Origin: Flammeovirga sp. SJP92
Lineage (GTDB): Bacteria > Bacteroidota > Bacteroidia > Cytophagales > Flammeovirgaceae
DNA length: 64,000 nucleotides
Assembly (NCBI RefSeq): GCF_001583495.1
Contig: NZ_LQAQ01000078.1
Location: 33,265 to 97,264 of the forward strand
Reading direction: 5' to 3'
This document shows positions 26,384-36,352 of this stretch, piece after piece. The number at the start of each line of letters is the position of its first letter. Positions within the stretch are counted from its first letter, which is position 1. The translations under genes and the position numbers were made by a program. The notes under the pieces are model-generated. The model had not been told where the DNA came from. It saw only the letters and a list, made by a program, of their open reading frames with translations, and ran no database searches.

Positions 26384-27886
26384 ATGAAAAGACTTTGTAT
26401 TATTCTAATAGCACTACTTTCCTGTGCCAGCCTTACGGCACAGGAAAGTAGTCCTTCACTTCACCTTCATCTTGATAAATCTGAACAACATCAGAAAATA
26501 GACCACTTTGGGGCTTCAGATGCTTGGAGTATACAATATGTGGGCAAAGATTGGGAAGAAGAGAAGAAAGAGAAAATGGCCCAGTGGCTTTTTTCTAAAA
26601 CGTTAGGGGAAGATGGCACTCCATTAGGAATTGGCTTGAGTACCTGGCGATTTAATATTGGTGCAGGGAGTGCCCAGCAGGGTGATGCATCAGAAATAAA
26701 AGATCCATGGAGAAGATCTTTTGGAATTTATGATTCACTTACGCATAAAGTGCAAATCTCAAATCAAGAGGGGCAACTTTGGTTCCTTCAAAAAGCCAAA
26801 GAATTAGGAGTTGAACATTTTACGGCATTTGCCAATTCTCCCCCATATGCACTAACAAAAAATCAATTGGCACATGGTAATGCTGAGACCACTTTAAATC
26901 TTCCAAAAGAAAATTACGCTCTCTATGCTCAGTTTCTAACTGACTTTTTGATTGAAATGGAAAAAAAGAAGATACACTTCAATTTAATTTCTCCATTCAA
27001 TGAACCTCAGTGGGATTGGGGCAAAAAGAACGGACAAGAAGGTACAGCAGTACAAAATGATGAAGTGGCACCAATTGTAAGATTAATGAATGAAGCTTTT
27101 CTTCAAAATGATTTAACCACAAAAATTGAAGTAGCTGAAAGTGCACAGTACAATTATGTTTATGATCCGTCTTCTAATCGCCCTCAAAGAGATCATCAGT
27201 TGTGGAGTTTCTTCCATCCTGAAAGTTCTAATTATATCGGTGATTTGAAATTAGTTTCCCCTTCATTTTCTGCACATGCTTATTTTACCACTTTTCCATT
27301 GAGTAAACTGAAAAGCAGTAGACAGGTAATTGGAAACTTGATGAAGGATTACAAAAACCTTTCTTTTTATCAAAGTGAATATTGTTTGTTAGAAAATAAT
27401 GAAGAGATAAAAGGAAAAGGAAAAGATTTAGGGATGGATCCAGCTTTGTATATGGCAAAAGTGATACATTATGATTTGACGATTGCCAATGCTTCCTCTT
27501 GGCAATGGTGGCTAGCTGTAAGTCCTTACAATTTTAAAGATGGTCTGATTTACGTAGATAAAAAAGACAAGTCCATTGTTGAAGATTCGAAATGTCTGTG
27601 GGTACTCGGTAATTTCTCTCGTTTTGTGAGACCTGGCATGCATAGAGTTACTGCAGATTTGAAAGGTCAGTTTGATCAGGACCAATTATTAGTTTCCGCT
27701 TATCAATCCAGAAAAGAAACAGTTGTAGTGATGGTAAATTTATCCCATCAATCTATTGACATAGCATTGCCAAATAAGAAAAAGAAGAAAACTTATAGAA
27801 CGTCTTCAGCAGAAAACTTAAAATATACTATTTGTACAGACCACGTCATACTTCAGCCAAGATCTGTCACCACAATAGTGGAATAA
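26384..27886 (+). CDS. GH30 family glycoside hydrolase (endo-beta-1,6-galactanase-like)
   Basis: 500 residues; signal peptide 1-20 (SLTAQ). The mature start IDHFGASDAWS is typical of GH30 galactanase-like enzymes. The acid/base is Glu207 in ISPFNEPQWDW and the nucleophile Glu332 in YQSEYCLL. SSWQWWLAVSPYNFKDGL (about 366-383) is part of the active-site barrel, and the C-terminal part (430-500) is the beta-sandwich common to GH30. These features fit GH30 subfamily 5-like endo-beta-1,6-galactanases best, which would point to a galactan side chain. A perfect 16-bp hairpin lies inside the signal peptide coding region. First gene of an operon with two sulfatases (gaps 36 and 4 bp). Confidence 0.88.
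   Translation: MKRLCIILIALLSCASLTAQESSPSLHLHLDKSEQHQKIDHFGASDAWSIQYVGKDWEEEKKEKMAQWLFSKTLGEDGTPLGIGLSTWRFNIGAGSAQQGDASEIKDPWRRSFGIYDSLTHKVQISNQEGQLWFLQKAKELGVEHFTAFANSPPYALTKNQLAHGNAETTLNLPKENYALYAQFLTDFLIEMEKKKIHFNLISPFNEPQWDWGKKNGQEGTAVQNDEVAPIVRLMNEAFLQNDLTTKIEVAESAQYNYVYDPSSNRPQRDHQLWSFFHPESSNYIGDLKLVSPSFSAHAYFTTFPLSKLKSSRQVIGNLMKDYKNLSFYQSEYCLLENNEEIKGKGKDLGMDPALYMAKVIHYDLTIANASSWQWWLAVSPYNFKDGLIYVDKKDKSIVEDSKCLWVLGNFSRFVRPGMHRVTADLKGQFDQDQLLVSAYQSRKETVVVMVNLSHQSIDIALPNKKKKKTYRTSSAENLKYTICTDHVILQPRSVTTIVE
26413..26452. other. Perfect 16-bp hairpin inside the GH30 coding region
   Basis: The arm ACTACTTTCCTGTGCC (26413-26428) and its exact reverse complement (26437-26452) are separated by 8 nt. 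It covers codons 10-23, in the signal peptide, some 30 nt after the ATG. A stem this strong so near a start codon would be expected to hinder ribosomes or to be a protein or RNA binding structure; no function is demonstrated. Confidence 0.7.
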
Positions 27887-27922
27887 ACAAGAAAGAAACG
27901 AATTATTACAAACAGCATAAAT

Positions 27923-29416
27923 ATGAAAAACAACTTCAATTATTTTTTATTCCTTATTGCATGTGTTTTGTGTGCATGCTCTACGAATAAATACCAACAG
28001 CATCTGGAAAATAAGAAGCCGTTGGGCAAGCAACCGAATATTGTTTTTATACTGGTAGATGACGCCGGTTGGGGTGATTTCAGTTGCTATGGACAAGAGA
28101 AATTTACCACACCAAATATTGATGCTTTGGCCAAAAGCGGTATGAAATTCAATAGTCATTACGCGGGCAGTACAGTTTGTGCCCCTTCTCGATCCACTCT
28201 GATGACAGGATTGCACACCGGTCATTCACCCATTCGAGGAAACAAAGAAGTAAAGCCAGAAGGACAAGTTCCAATTCCAGCAGATATTGCTTCCTTACCA
28301 AAAATGATGCAGTCCAAAGGTTATACAACAGGGATGTTTGGGAAATGGGGATTAGGTTACCCAGGTTCTGAAGGAGCACCAAACAATCAAGGATTTGATG
28401 AGTTTTATGGTTATAACTGTCAAAGATTAGCACATACTTATTATCCTTTGTATTTGCGTCATAATGGACAGAAAGTGATGTTGGAAGGCAACGAGGAAGG
28501 TGGTCAGAAAGAATACACTCATCATTTAATTCATGATCAAGCGTTGAATTTTATTGATGATAACAAAGACAAGCCATTTTTCCTTTATTTGCCATATACC
28601 ATTCCACATGCGGAAGTGGTTGCCCCAGAAGATTCTATTTTCCAGCATTACAAAGAAGTATATCCTAAAGGGAAACCTTATATCAACAAGAGAAATCACA
28701 ATCCAAACCTGACGCATGAGCAACGTTTTATGATGGGAACTTATGCCGATCAAGAATTCCCAAGAGCCGCTTTTGCTACAATGATGCATCACTTGGATAT
28801 TTCTGTAGGAGAAATTATGGACAAGTTGAAAGAGCATGGCTTGGATGATAATACCATCATTTTTTTCTCCTCAGACAATGGTCCTCATTCAGCTGGAGGT
28901 GCAGACCCTAAGTTCTTTAATTCCAATGGACCTTTCAGAGGTATAAAAAGAGACCTTTATGAAGGAGGTATCCGAGTGCCAATGATTGTTTCTTGGCCAA
29001 ATGTGATCAAGAAAAATACAGAAACAGACCATCCTTCTGCTTTCTGGGATGTATTCCCAACGTTAGCTGATATTGTGAATGCAGATATTGATGCGAAAGC
29101 TAACATAGATGGAATTTCGTTTTTACCTACTTTGTTAGGTGAAGATCATAAGCAAAAACAGCATGAATTTTTCTATTGGGAATTTCATGAGCGTGGTGGA
29201 TCAAGAGCTGTGCGTATTGGAGATTGGAAAGTGGTTCAAAACAAATTGAAGCAACCTGAAAAAAGCAAAGTGGAAGTGTATCATTTGCCTTCTGATCCAG
29301 GTGAAGAGAATGATGTGTCGGCAAAGCAACCAGAAATTGTAAAACAAGGAATGGAGTTGTTTAAATCAGCAAGAGTCCCAAATCAGACATTCCGTTTTCC
29401 AGCTGATAATATCTAA
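27923..29416 (+). CDS. Lipoprotein type I sulfatase (CAPSR active site)
   Basis: 497 residues; lipobox LCAC with Cys19. Formylglycine motif C-A-P-S-R with Cys86, metal-site Asp46-Asp47 (VDDAGWGDF), GKWGLGYPGSEGAPNNQGFDEFYGYNCQRLAH, and SSDNGPHSAGG. The GKWGLG (Gly instead of His in GKWHLG) and the following PGSEG segment mark a distinct S1 arylsulfatase subgroup. The preceding GH30 gene is 36 bp upstream and the next sulfatase starts 4 bp after the stop, so the three form one transcription unit. Confidence 0.92.
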   Translation: MKNNFNYFLFLIACVLCACSTNKYQQHLENKKPLGKQPNIVFILVDDAGWGDFSCYGQEKFTTPNIDALAKSGMKFNSHYAGSTVCAPSRSTLMTGLHTGHSPIRGNKEVKPEGQVPIPADIASLPKMMQSKGYTTGMFGKWGLGYPGSEGAPNNQGFDEFYGYNCQRLAHTYYPLYLRHNGQKVMLEGNEEGGQKEYTHHLIHDQALNFIDDNKDKPFFLYLPYTIPHAEVVAPEDSIFQHYKEVYPKGKPYINKRNHNPNLTHEQRFMMGTYADQEFPRAAFATMMHHLDISVGEIMDKLKEHGLDDNTIIFFSSDNGPHSAGGADPKFFNSNGPFRGIKRDLYEGGIRVPMIVSWPNVIKKNTETDHPSAFWDVFPTLADIVNADIDAKANIDGISFLPTLLGEDHKQKQHEFFYWEFHERGGSRAVRIGDWKVVQNKLKQPEKSKVEVYHLPSDPGEENDVSAKQPEIVKQGMELFKSARVPNQTFRFPADNI

Positions 29417-29420
29417 AGTA

Positions 29421-30842
29421 ATGAAGAGAATAGTAGCATTATTATTATTGCCTTTATGCTTGTCTTTGACAGTATTGGGAGCAGATAAAAAGCCAAAAAA
29501 GCCTAATATTATTTTATTTTTTGTAGATGATATGGGCTGGAAGGATCCTTCATTTATGGGTTCTGATTATCATGAAACGCCATTTTTAGATCAAATGGCA
29601 AAAGAAGGAATGGTGTTTTATAACGCCTATTCGTCGGGTCCGAATTGTGCCCCTTCAAGAGCGTCAATGATCTCAGGACAATATACACCACGTCATGGAA
29701 AAATTGCAGTTTGGGATGCAAAAAGAGGTCCTGAAGATAAAATGCGTTTAGAACCGGTGCCAGATCAAGAGCTTTCATTGGACAACTATACTATGGGAGA
29801 AGCGCTTAAAGATGGAGGTTATGTTACGGGAATTTTTGGAAAATGGCACATTGCAGGAGAAGCTTCCGAGCAAGGTTTTATGGTAGATCAATCTACAGAA
29901 CCTAAGGAAATCAAATTCAAAAAGACCAACGACCCAAAAGATATCTATAAGTTGACAGACGAGGCTTGTACGTTTATGGAGGAGAATAAAGACCAACCAT
30001 TTTTCCTTTATTTGCCCCATCATGCTGTACATGCAAAATGGGAAGCACGTCAGGAAATGCTAACGTATTTTCAATCCAAAGAAAAAGGAAAATTACACAA
30101 CAATCCTGTCTATGCAGGAATGGTGAAACATACAGATGAGAGCTTGGGAACGGTGATGAACAAAGTGAAAGAACTTGGAATTGAGGAAAATACCATCATT
30201 ATTTTTACTTCAGATAATGGTTCATTAGGTAAGATTCATCAAGATCCACTGAGGGGAGTGAAAGGAATGCTTTATGAAGGAGGCATTAGAGTACCAATGG
30301 TTGTTTGGTACCCTTCTAAAGTGAAAGCAGGTTCTTCTTCTACCGTTTCTGTTGTAAATACTGACTTTTATCCCACGTTTTTAGACTTAGCTGGTTTGAA
30401 AAAACCAAAGGATAAAATTCTGGATGGAGAAAGTTTGAAGGCATTGTTTTTTGGAGAAAAAGAAACATTGAAAAGAAAATCAATCTTCTATCATTATCCT
30501 AATTATTTAGATGGGAAAAATCAGCGAGGAGGTAGAGACCCATACTTTAGAAACCGCCCTGTAACGGTGGTGATCAATGGGGATTGGAAGTTGTTATTTT
30601 TCCATGAAGAATATGTTTTAGATGGCGGATTCGATCAAATTGATACCAATAATATGGTTGAGCTTTATAATATTAAAGAGGACATTTCCGAATCAAAAAA
30701 TCTAGCCTTAGAACATAAAGACGTTAGAGATCAACTATTGAAAGATTTACAGCAATGGATGGATCAAACGAATGCCCGTTTGGCCATGAAACCTACAGAA
30801 GAAAATTATAGACCTTCATTTCAAAGAGGTAAGAAGAAATAA
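29421..30842 (+). CDS. Secreted type I sulfatase (CAPSR active site)
   Basis: 473 residues; signal peptide 1-20 (TVLG-A). Formylglycine motif C-A-P-S-R with Cys76, metal-site Asp36-Asp37 (VDDMGWKD), GKWHIAG, PHHAVHAKWEAR, and TSDNGSLGKIHQDPLRGVKGMLYEGGIRVPM. The protein ends in a basic tail (RGKKK). The close spacing after the previous sulfatase and the terminator just downstream show it closes the GH30-sulfatase-sulfatase operon. Confidence 0.92.
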   Translation: MKRIVALLLLPLCLSLTVLGADKKPKKPNIILFFVDDMGWKDPSFMGSDYHETPFLDQMAKEGMVFYNAYSSGPNCAPSRASMISGQYTPRHGKIAVWDAKRGPEDKMRLEPVPDQELSLDNYTMGEALKDGGYVTGIFGKWHIAGEASEQGFMVDQSTEPKEIKFKKTNDPKDIYKLTDEACTFMEENKDQPFFLYLPHHAVHAKWEARQEMLTYFQSKEKGKLHNNPVYAGMVKHTDESLGTVMNKVKELGIEENTIIIFTSDNGSLGKIHQDPLRGVKGMLYEGGIRVPMVVWYPSKVKAGSSSTVSVVNTDFYPTFLDLAGLKKPKDKILDGESLKALFFGEKETLKRKSIFYHYPNYLDGKNQRGGRDPYFRNRPVTVVINGDWKLLFFHEEYVLDGGFDQIDTNNMVELYNIKEDISESKNLALEHKDVRDQLLKDLQQWMDQTNARLAMKPTEENYRPSFQRGKKK

Positions 30843-30890
30843 GAGTAACGTAGAACTGAATACTTAATAATAGTTAGAAAGTAAATTATA

Positions 30891-30926
30891 AGCAGCTTAT
30901 TATTGATGATAATAAGTTGCTTTTTT
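30891..30926 (+). terminator. Strong terminator of the GH30-sulfatase-sulfatase operon
   Basis: AGCAGCTTATTAT / ATAATAAGTTGCT stem (one G-T pair) with a 5-nt loop and a run of six T. The remaining 300 bp to the SusC start is AT-rich leader with the operator at 31240; a 77-residue reverse frame at 30931-31164 is not supported. Confidence 0.85.
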
Positions 30927-31239
30927 CTTTTCAATATAACAATACGTAGGATTTGATTTTCTTCACTAATATCAATACTATTATATATATACGGAAGTAT
31001 GTTATCTTGATGACCTCTTCAAGCTTATTGGTGTTTATAATGATGAATAAAGACCATATTTTTTTAAAGAGGTATTTTGGTACGTATGCATCAATGTTAT
31101 AAAGCATTCTACTTTTCAATAAGATATTGGTCTCATTTTTAATATATAGTGAAGATCGATTCATTTTTGAGGTGATTAACTAAAATTTCCTCAAAAAAAT
31201 AACATTTTTTGATAATTAGTGTTGAAAGTACATAACAAA

Positions 31240-31254
31240 TTGCTATATTAGCAA
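31240..31254. promoter_or_regulatory. PUL operator palindrome, copy 5 (SusC/SusD)
   Basis: TTGCTATATTAGCAA, 98 bp before the chosen SusC start codon at 31353. Same sequence as copies 4 and 6. Confidence 0.8.
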
Positions 31255-31352
31255 TATAATTAAAAGGCAGGCATTGATTATAACAGATAACTTAAAAATT
31301 GCCGACAACACAATTTTTAACTTTTTCGCTTAATTTTTTAAAAGAAGAGTTT

Positions 31353-34300
31353 ATGCCGATTAGAGTATCGATGAAATGGCGCATATTATTACTTAGTATG
31401 ATTGGGTTGTTCCTATGGAATAATGCCATGGCGCAAGACGACAAGATAACTGTTTCAGGAGTGGTTACTGACCCTAATGGAGTGCCAGTTATCGGAGCAA
31501 ACATTATTATAGCTGGTACAACAACAGGTACTATGACAAACTTCGATGGAGGTTTCAAATTAGGAGTACCAGCAAATTCAAAAATCATTATTACTTCCAT
31601 TGGTTATGAAGAAAAATTAGTAAATGTAGGGACAAGTACAGAATTAAACATTGTTCTTAGAGAAGCACAAGAACAACTCAACGAAGTCGTAATTATTGGT
31701 TACGGCACACAGAAAAAAGCAGATCTGACAGGTGCAGTAGCAACAGTAAATGCTGAAGCTATCACAGAAAGAAAAACACCTCAGCTGTCGCAAGCACTTC
31801 AAGGTTCAGTTCCAGGTGTATCTGTCACAAGAACAAGCGGTGAGCCAGGAGCTACTGGTGATATCCTGATTAGAGGTCAGACAACACTAAACAACAGTAC
31901 ACCTTTGGTTATGATTGATGGTGCCCCTGGCGATATTGATGATGTTGATCCAGAAGACGTACAATCATTGACGGTTCTAAAAGATGCTGCTTCGGCTGCT
32001 ATCTATGGTTCAAGAGCAGCGGCAGGTGTAATTATCATTACTACTAAAAGAGCTAAAGAAGGTGAATTGACAGTAACTTACAGCGGTGATGTGGGTATTC
32101 AACGACCAACAACTTTACCTGAAATGGTAGACGTTCAGACTTATTTTAGAATGCAAAATGAGTTTAAAGAAAATGATGGTTTAGCACCTCTTTGGGATCA
32201 ATATTACATTGATAATTATAGAGATAACTCAGTGGTAAATCCAGATTTGTATCCTAATACAGATTGGCAAAATGAGTTATTAAAAAAGAATGCTGTACAG
32301 CAGAGACACAACTTCTCAATCGCGGGAGGAAACGATGTGGTTCGATCAAAAATGTCATTTGGCTATTCAACACAAGAAGGTTTGATACCTAATTTTAATT
32401 GGGAGAGATACACTTTACAGTTGAATAACAACATCAAAATCAATAGAAAGTTAAAAGGTGCTTTGGATATGTATTTAAGACAAAGCAATAAAGAGCAACC
32501 TAATGAAGGTCATCATTCCAATTCATTCTATTCAGGAGCGAGATCTTTACCATCTTTCTATCCAGCATACTGGAGCGACGGAACATTTGCTAATGGTAAA
32601 GATGGAAATAACCCAGTAGCGTTTGTTAATAAGGGTGGTTATAAAGACAGTCAAACGAATTTTGCAAGATTCCGTGCTCGATTGGATTTTGAACCGATCA
32701 AAGATTTGAAAGTTTCAGCACAGTTAGCTCCGAAGTTCAACTTCAACAATTCAAAGAACATGTTAAGAGTAATTGATTACTATGATGTAGACGGTAACTG
32801 GATTGGAAACACAGGAAAGAGTCAGGATAAACTGACAGACTCGCGTGATGAATCTTATTCAATCAACCAGCAGTATACAATTACATATAGTAAGAAAATC
32901 AATAAACATAGCTTCTCAGTTTTAGGAGGTTATGAGACCAATTACTATAGACAGAAGACATTAGAAGCAGAGCGTATTGGGTATGTATTGCCTGATTATG
33001 ATGAGATTAATGCTGGTAATGTGGACATGTGGAGTAACAAAGGTGGACAAACTGAGAATGCTTTATCTTCACTTTTCGCAAGGTTCTCTTACAACTACAA
33101 GAACAAATACTATATTCAATCTAATATCAGATATGATGGCTCTTCAAGATTCCACCCTGACCATAGATGGGGATTCTTCCCTTCAGTATCAGGTGGATGG
33201 AATATTTCCAACGAAGAATTCTTAAAGAATGTGGATTGGTTATCTAACTTGAAGGTGAGAGGCTCATGGGGACGCTTAGGTAATCAAAGAGTAGGCAATT
33301 ATGCTTATACAGCTAATATGAGTAGATCGAACTCCTATGTGTATGCTGGAGGTGAGGTTATTCCATTAACGACTTTCTCTCAACAAGATATGGCCATTGA
33401 AAACATCACATGGGAAACGACAGAAGGGTATGACATCGGTTTTGATGCGGCTTTCTTAGATGACCGTTTGAATGTAAACTTTGATTGGTATTATAAAACT
33501 ACATATGACATCTTGTTGAAACTTGATATTCCACTTTATTTAGGTTATGCTAATCCTCCATTACAAAATGCAGGTGTGGTCGATAACCAAGGATGGGAGA
33601 TTGCAATCAATTGGAGAGACATTGTTAATGATAATCTTACTTATTCAATCGGTTTCAATTTATCTGACAACAAAAATACTGTGGTTGATATGAAAGGAGC
33701 CAATCAATTAGGGAATCAAGTGACAATGGAAGGCCAAGAATACAAAGCTTGGTACGGTTATGAGAATTTAGGTTACTTTGGTGATGATCATGCAGACCAC
33801 GCAAAGTTGACAGGTCAAGAACAGCCAGGTGATATCCGCTATAAGAAACAACCAGGTGGAGAAAGTGATATGATTAATGCTGAAGAAGATAGAGTAGTGA
33901 TTGGTAGTTCTCTTCCAAGGTATATTTTTGGTGCCAACTTCGGTGTGAATTATAAAAACCTTGATTTTGGATTGGTTTTACAAGGCGTTGGTAAGACAGA
34001 TGTAATGTTATCAAATGCTCAGATTCAACCTTTTGCTGGTACTTTCCAAAATTTCCCGTCGTATATAGCGGATGATTACTGGACTCCAGAAAACACAGGG
34101 GCTGCGTATCCTAGACTTTCAGACCAAGGTTCAAAATCTAATTATGCAAAATCAGATTTCTGGTTGGTGAATGGTGCTTACTTAAGAATCAAAAACATCA
34201 CTTTAGGTTATACTTTACCTAGAACTCTTCTTAAGAAAGTGGGTGTGAAGAAGTTCAGAATTTATGCTTCAGTAAATGATTTATGGTCATTTAATCACAT

Positions 34301-34385
34301 GCCAAAAGGTTGGGATCCTGAAATCAAATCAACTGAATATCCATTGTTGACCACTTACATGACTGGTATCAGTTTGAAATTCTAA
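31353..34385 (+). CDS. susC: SusC-like TonB-dependent outer-membrane glycan importer
   Basis: 1010 residues from the ATG at 31353, chosen because it gives a normal signal peptide (MPIRVSMKWRILLLSMIGL...AMAQ, residues 1-28); an upstream in-frame ATG at 31299 would add 18 residues that break the signal sequence. Residues 33-105 are a carboxypeptidase-regulatory-like domain (VSGVVTDPNGVPVIGANI). The plug follows (GYGTQKKADLTGAV, VPGVSVTRTSGEPGATGDILIRG, VLKDAASAAIYGSRAAAGVIIITTK, all SusC signatures), then a 22-strand barrel ending in an aromatic residue (SLKF). It imports oligosaccharides at the outer membrane with the SusD partner encoded 9 bp downstream, powered by TonB. Confidence 0.95.
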   Translation: MPIRVSMKWRILLLSMIGLFLWNNAMAQDDKITVSGVVTDPNGVPVIGANIIIAGTTTGTMTNFDGGFKLGVPANSKIIITSIGYEEKLVNVGTSTELNIVLREAQEQLNEVVIIGYGTQKKADLTGAVATVNAEAITERKTPQLSQALQGSVPGVSVTRTSGEPGATGDILIRGQTTLNNSTPLVMIDGAPGDIDDVDPEDVQSLTVLKDAASAAIYGSRAAAGVIIITTKRAKEGELTVTYSGDVGIQRPTTLPEMVDVQTYFRMQNEFKENDGLAPLWDQYYIDNYRDNSVVNPDLYPNTDWQNELLKKNAVQQRHNFSIAGGNDVVRSKMSFGYSTQEGLIPNFNWERYTLQLNNNIKINRKLKGALDMYLRQSNKEQPNEGHHSNSFYSGARSLPSFYPAYWSDGTFANGKDGNNPVAFVNKGGYKDSQTNFARFRARLDFEPIKDLKVSAQLAPKFNFNNSKNMLRVIDYYDVDGNWIGNTGKSQDKLTDSRDESYSINQQYTITYSKKINKHSFSVLGGYETNYYRQKTLEAERIGYVLPDYDEINAGNVDMWSNKGGQTENALSSLFARFSYNYKNKYYIQSNIRYDGSSRFHPDHRWGFFPSVSGGWNISNEEFLKNVDWLSNLKVRGSWGRLGNQRVGNYAYTANMSRSNSYVYAGGEVIPLTTFSQQDMAIENITWETTEGYDIGFDAAFLDDRLNVNFDWYYKTTYDILLKLDIPLYLGYANPPLQNAGVVDNQGWEIAINWRDIVNDNLTYSIGFNLSDNKNTVVDMKGANQLGNQVTMEGQEYKAWYGYENLGYFGDDHADHAKLTGQEQPGDIRYKKQPGGESDMINAEEDRVVIGSSLPRYIFGANFGVNYKNLDFGLVLQGVGKTDVMLSNAQIQPFAGTFQNFPSYIADDYWTPENTGAAYPRLSDQGSKSNYAKSDFWLVNGAYLRIKNITLGYTLPRTLLKKVGVKKFRIYASVNDLWSFNHMPKGWDPEIKSTEYPLLTTYMTGISLKF

Positions 34386-34394
34386 AAGACGAAA

Positions 34395-36077
34395 ATGATG
34401 AAAAAGATTTTTAATCTAAGAAATATAGCTGTTGCAGCACTAGTTCTTTTTAATACATCTTGTAGAGATTTGGATTTGTACTCAAGAACTTCTCCGTCTA
34501 CAGGAGACTTCTATTCAACGGAAGCGGAGTTGGAAGTAGCAGCAAATGAATTTTACAGAGACTTTATGTATCCTACAGATACTGATAAATATTCTGATAA
34601 CGTATTTACACGTTCAGGTACAGGGCATGAACTGTACAAAGGAACATCAACTTCTCAATCGGGAATATTTAAGAATAGATGGACAGATTGCTACAAGTCG
34701 ATTACCCGTGCAAACATGATGCTTCATTATATGTATAGAGCAGAGGATGTAACGCCCGAAGCAACATGGATGAAGTATAGAGCAGAGGCTTTAATGACGA
34801 GAGCACACCAATATTTGTATTTGGCTACGCACTTTGGAGATGTTCCATTATTATTGGAGCCAATTCCTTTGGAAGAAGCGTATGATATTCGTCGTACAGA
34901 TAAAAAAGCTGTAATTGATCAAGCAATGGAAGATCTGGATTTTGCTATTGAGTACCTTCCTACAGAATATGGTGATGCAGATGTACAACGTTTTACAAAG
35001 GCAAGTGCATTGGCTATTAAGTCACGTTATGCTCTGTATACTAATCGTTATGACTTAGCTGTAGAAGCGGCTAAAGCACTGATGGATTATGGTAAGTTTA
35101 CACTTCACCCTAATTATGGTGATTTATTCTTAGAGCAAGGTCAGCAGTCGAGCGAGATCATCATCGCTTTAGCACAGTCATCAGCTTACAATGAGAAAAG
35201 AAATATCCAGTATGATATTCAAAGAAATGTGGGTGGATATGCTTCTACAACTCCAACGTATGAGTTGATTGACAGTTATGAAACTGCTGAAGGGTTACGT
35301 ATTGATGATGAAAATGCCTCATACAGTTATTTAAATCCTTTTGAGAATAGAGACCCACGTTTGAAAATGAGTATTCTTACACCGGGAGATTCATTGATGG
35401 ATATGTACTGGGAACCTTTCAAGAAAGAGACTTGGGACATTCAACAAGAGAAAAGCATAAAGAATATGGACTCTTGGTTATCTAATACTCAAGGTTCAGC
35501 CAATCCGTGTGGATTACTATTCAAAAAAGGTTTTTCAAATGCAATGAGAGGAAGTTTTGATTTGGTAGATGTAGATATCATTCATTACCGTTTTGCCGAA
35601 ACACTTTTAATTTATGCTGAAGCGAAAGTTGAACTAGGTGAAATTGATCAATCCGTTTTAGATGCCATCAACCGAGTACGCCAAAGAGCTTATGCACAGC
35701 AAATTGCTGAAGGAGGCACTTATCCTGAAGTAACAACAACAGAAGCTCAAGAGTTAAGAGAAATCATTCGTAGAGAAAGAAGAGTTGAGTTAGCTAATGA
35801 AGGGCTGAGGTATATGGACTTAATACGTTGGAACTTGGCAGATAAGGCACTGAACCGTCCTATGCTTGGTATCAAAACAGAAGGTCTTTCGGAGGAGAGT
35901 AATATGTTTTCTGCAATTCCAGAATTTGATGAAAACGGATTGCCAACTTACGATCATGTTTTAGACAATCACAATATATTATTAAATAGAGTGTTTCCTG
36001 ATCGCCAATATATTTGGCCAGTTCCATTTCAGGAAAGTGTGACGAACCCTAATCTGGGGCAAAACCCAGGTTGGTAG
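34395..36077 (+). CDS. susD: SusD-like glycan-binding lipoprotein
   Basis: 560 residues; lipobox NTSC with Cys23. It has the standard SusD plan: N-terminal SusD-like helical repeats (TRANMMLHYM, RAEALMTRAHQYLYLATHFGDVPLL), the central irregular lobe, and a C-terminal RagB/SusD part with HYRFAETLLIYAEAKVELG and REIIRRERRVELANEGLRYMDLIRW. The C-terminal end NPGW is also typical. It binds the glycan over the SusC barrel and opens as a lid during import. Directly follows SusC; a perfect terminator hairpin lies after it. This is the only SusC/D pair in the window. Confidence 0.95.
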   Translation: MMKKIFNLRNIAVAALVLFNTSCRDLDLYSRTSPSTGDFYSTEAELEVAANEFYRDFMYPTDTDKYSDNVFTRSGTGHELYKGTSTSQSGIFKNRWTDCYKSITRANMMLHYMYRAEDVTPEATWMKYRAEALMTRAHQYLYLATHFGDVPLLLEPIPLEEAYDIRRTDKKAVIDQAMEDLDFAIEYLPTEYGDADVQRFTKASALAIKSRYALYTNRYDLAVEAAKALMDYGKFTLHPNYGDLFLEQGQQSSEIIIALAQSSAYNEKRNIQYDIQRNVGGYASTTPTYELIDSYETAEGLRIDDENASYSYLNPFENRDPRLKMSILTPGDSLMDMYWEPFKKETWDIQQEKSIKNMDSWLSNTQGSANPCGLLFKKGFSNAMRGSFDLVDVDIIHYRFAETLLIYAEAKVELGEIDQSVLDAINRVRQRAYAQQIAEGGTYPEVTTTEAQELREIIRRERRVELANEGLRYMDLIRWNLADKALNRPMLGIKTEGLSEESNMFSAIPEFDENGLPTYDHVLDNHNILLNRVFPDRQYIWPVPFQESVTNPNLGQNPGW

Positions 36078-36113
36078 TGTATTTTTTGGTAATAATAAAA
36101 AAATAGAGCTAGC

Positions 36114-36142
36114 AAACAAGGAGCTTACTTGGCTCCTTGTTT
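36114..36142 (+). terminator. Terminator after SusD
   Basis: Perfect 11-bp stem AAACAAGGAGC / GCTCCTTGTTT with a 7-nt loop, followed by a few T residues. Confidence 0.8.
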
Positions 36143-36352
36143 CTTAAAGCATGTTTGAAACATCTTTTTAAGTAAAAAAATTCCCCTTTTCAGAACGTGA
36201 GTTTATTAATTTCATCAACTATAGCGTCACTATTTTCTCAGAAGTTAATTATCTCATCACCTAAAATGGAAAATTTTTACTTCTAAAATATATATTCCAA
36301 ACATGCTCTTAAAAATTGGATAGTGAATCATAAATCTGATAGTAACTGAATT

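Noticed and set aside
30931..31164. A 77-residue reverse open frame in the leader region of SusC
   Set aside because: AT-rich sequence with low-complexity Ile/Lys translation and no ribosome-binding or conserved signal; most likely chance.
31299..31352. Upstream start for SusC at 31299
   Set aside because: It would add 18 residues in front of a complete signal peptide; the ATG at 31353 gives a normal N terminus.
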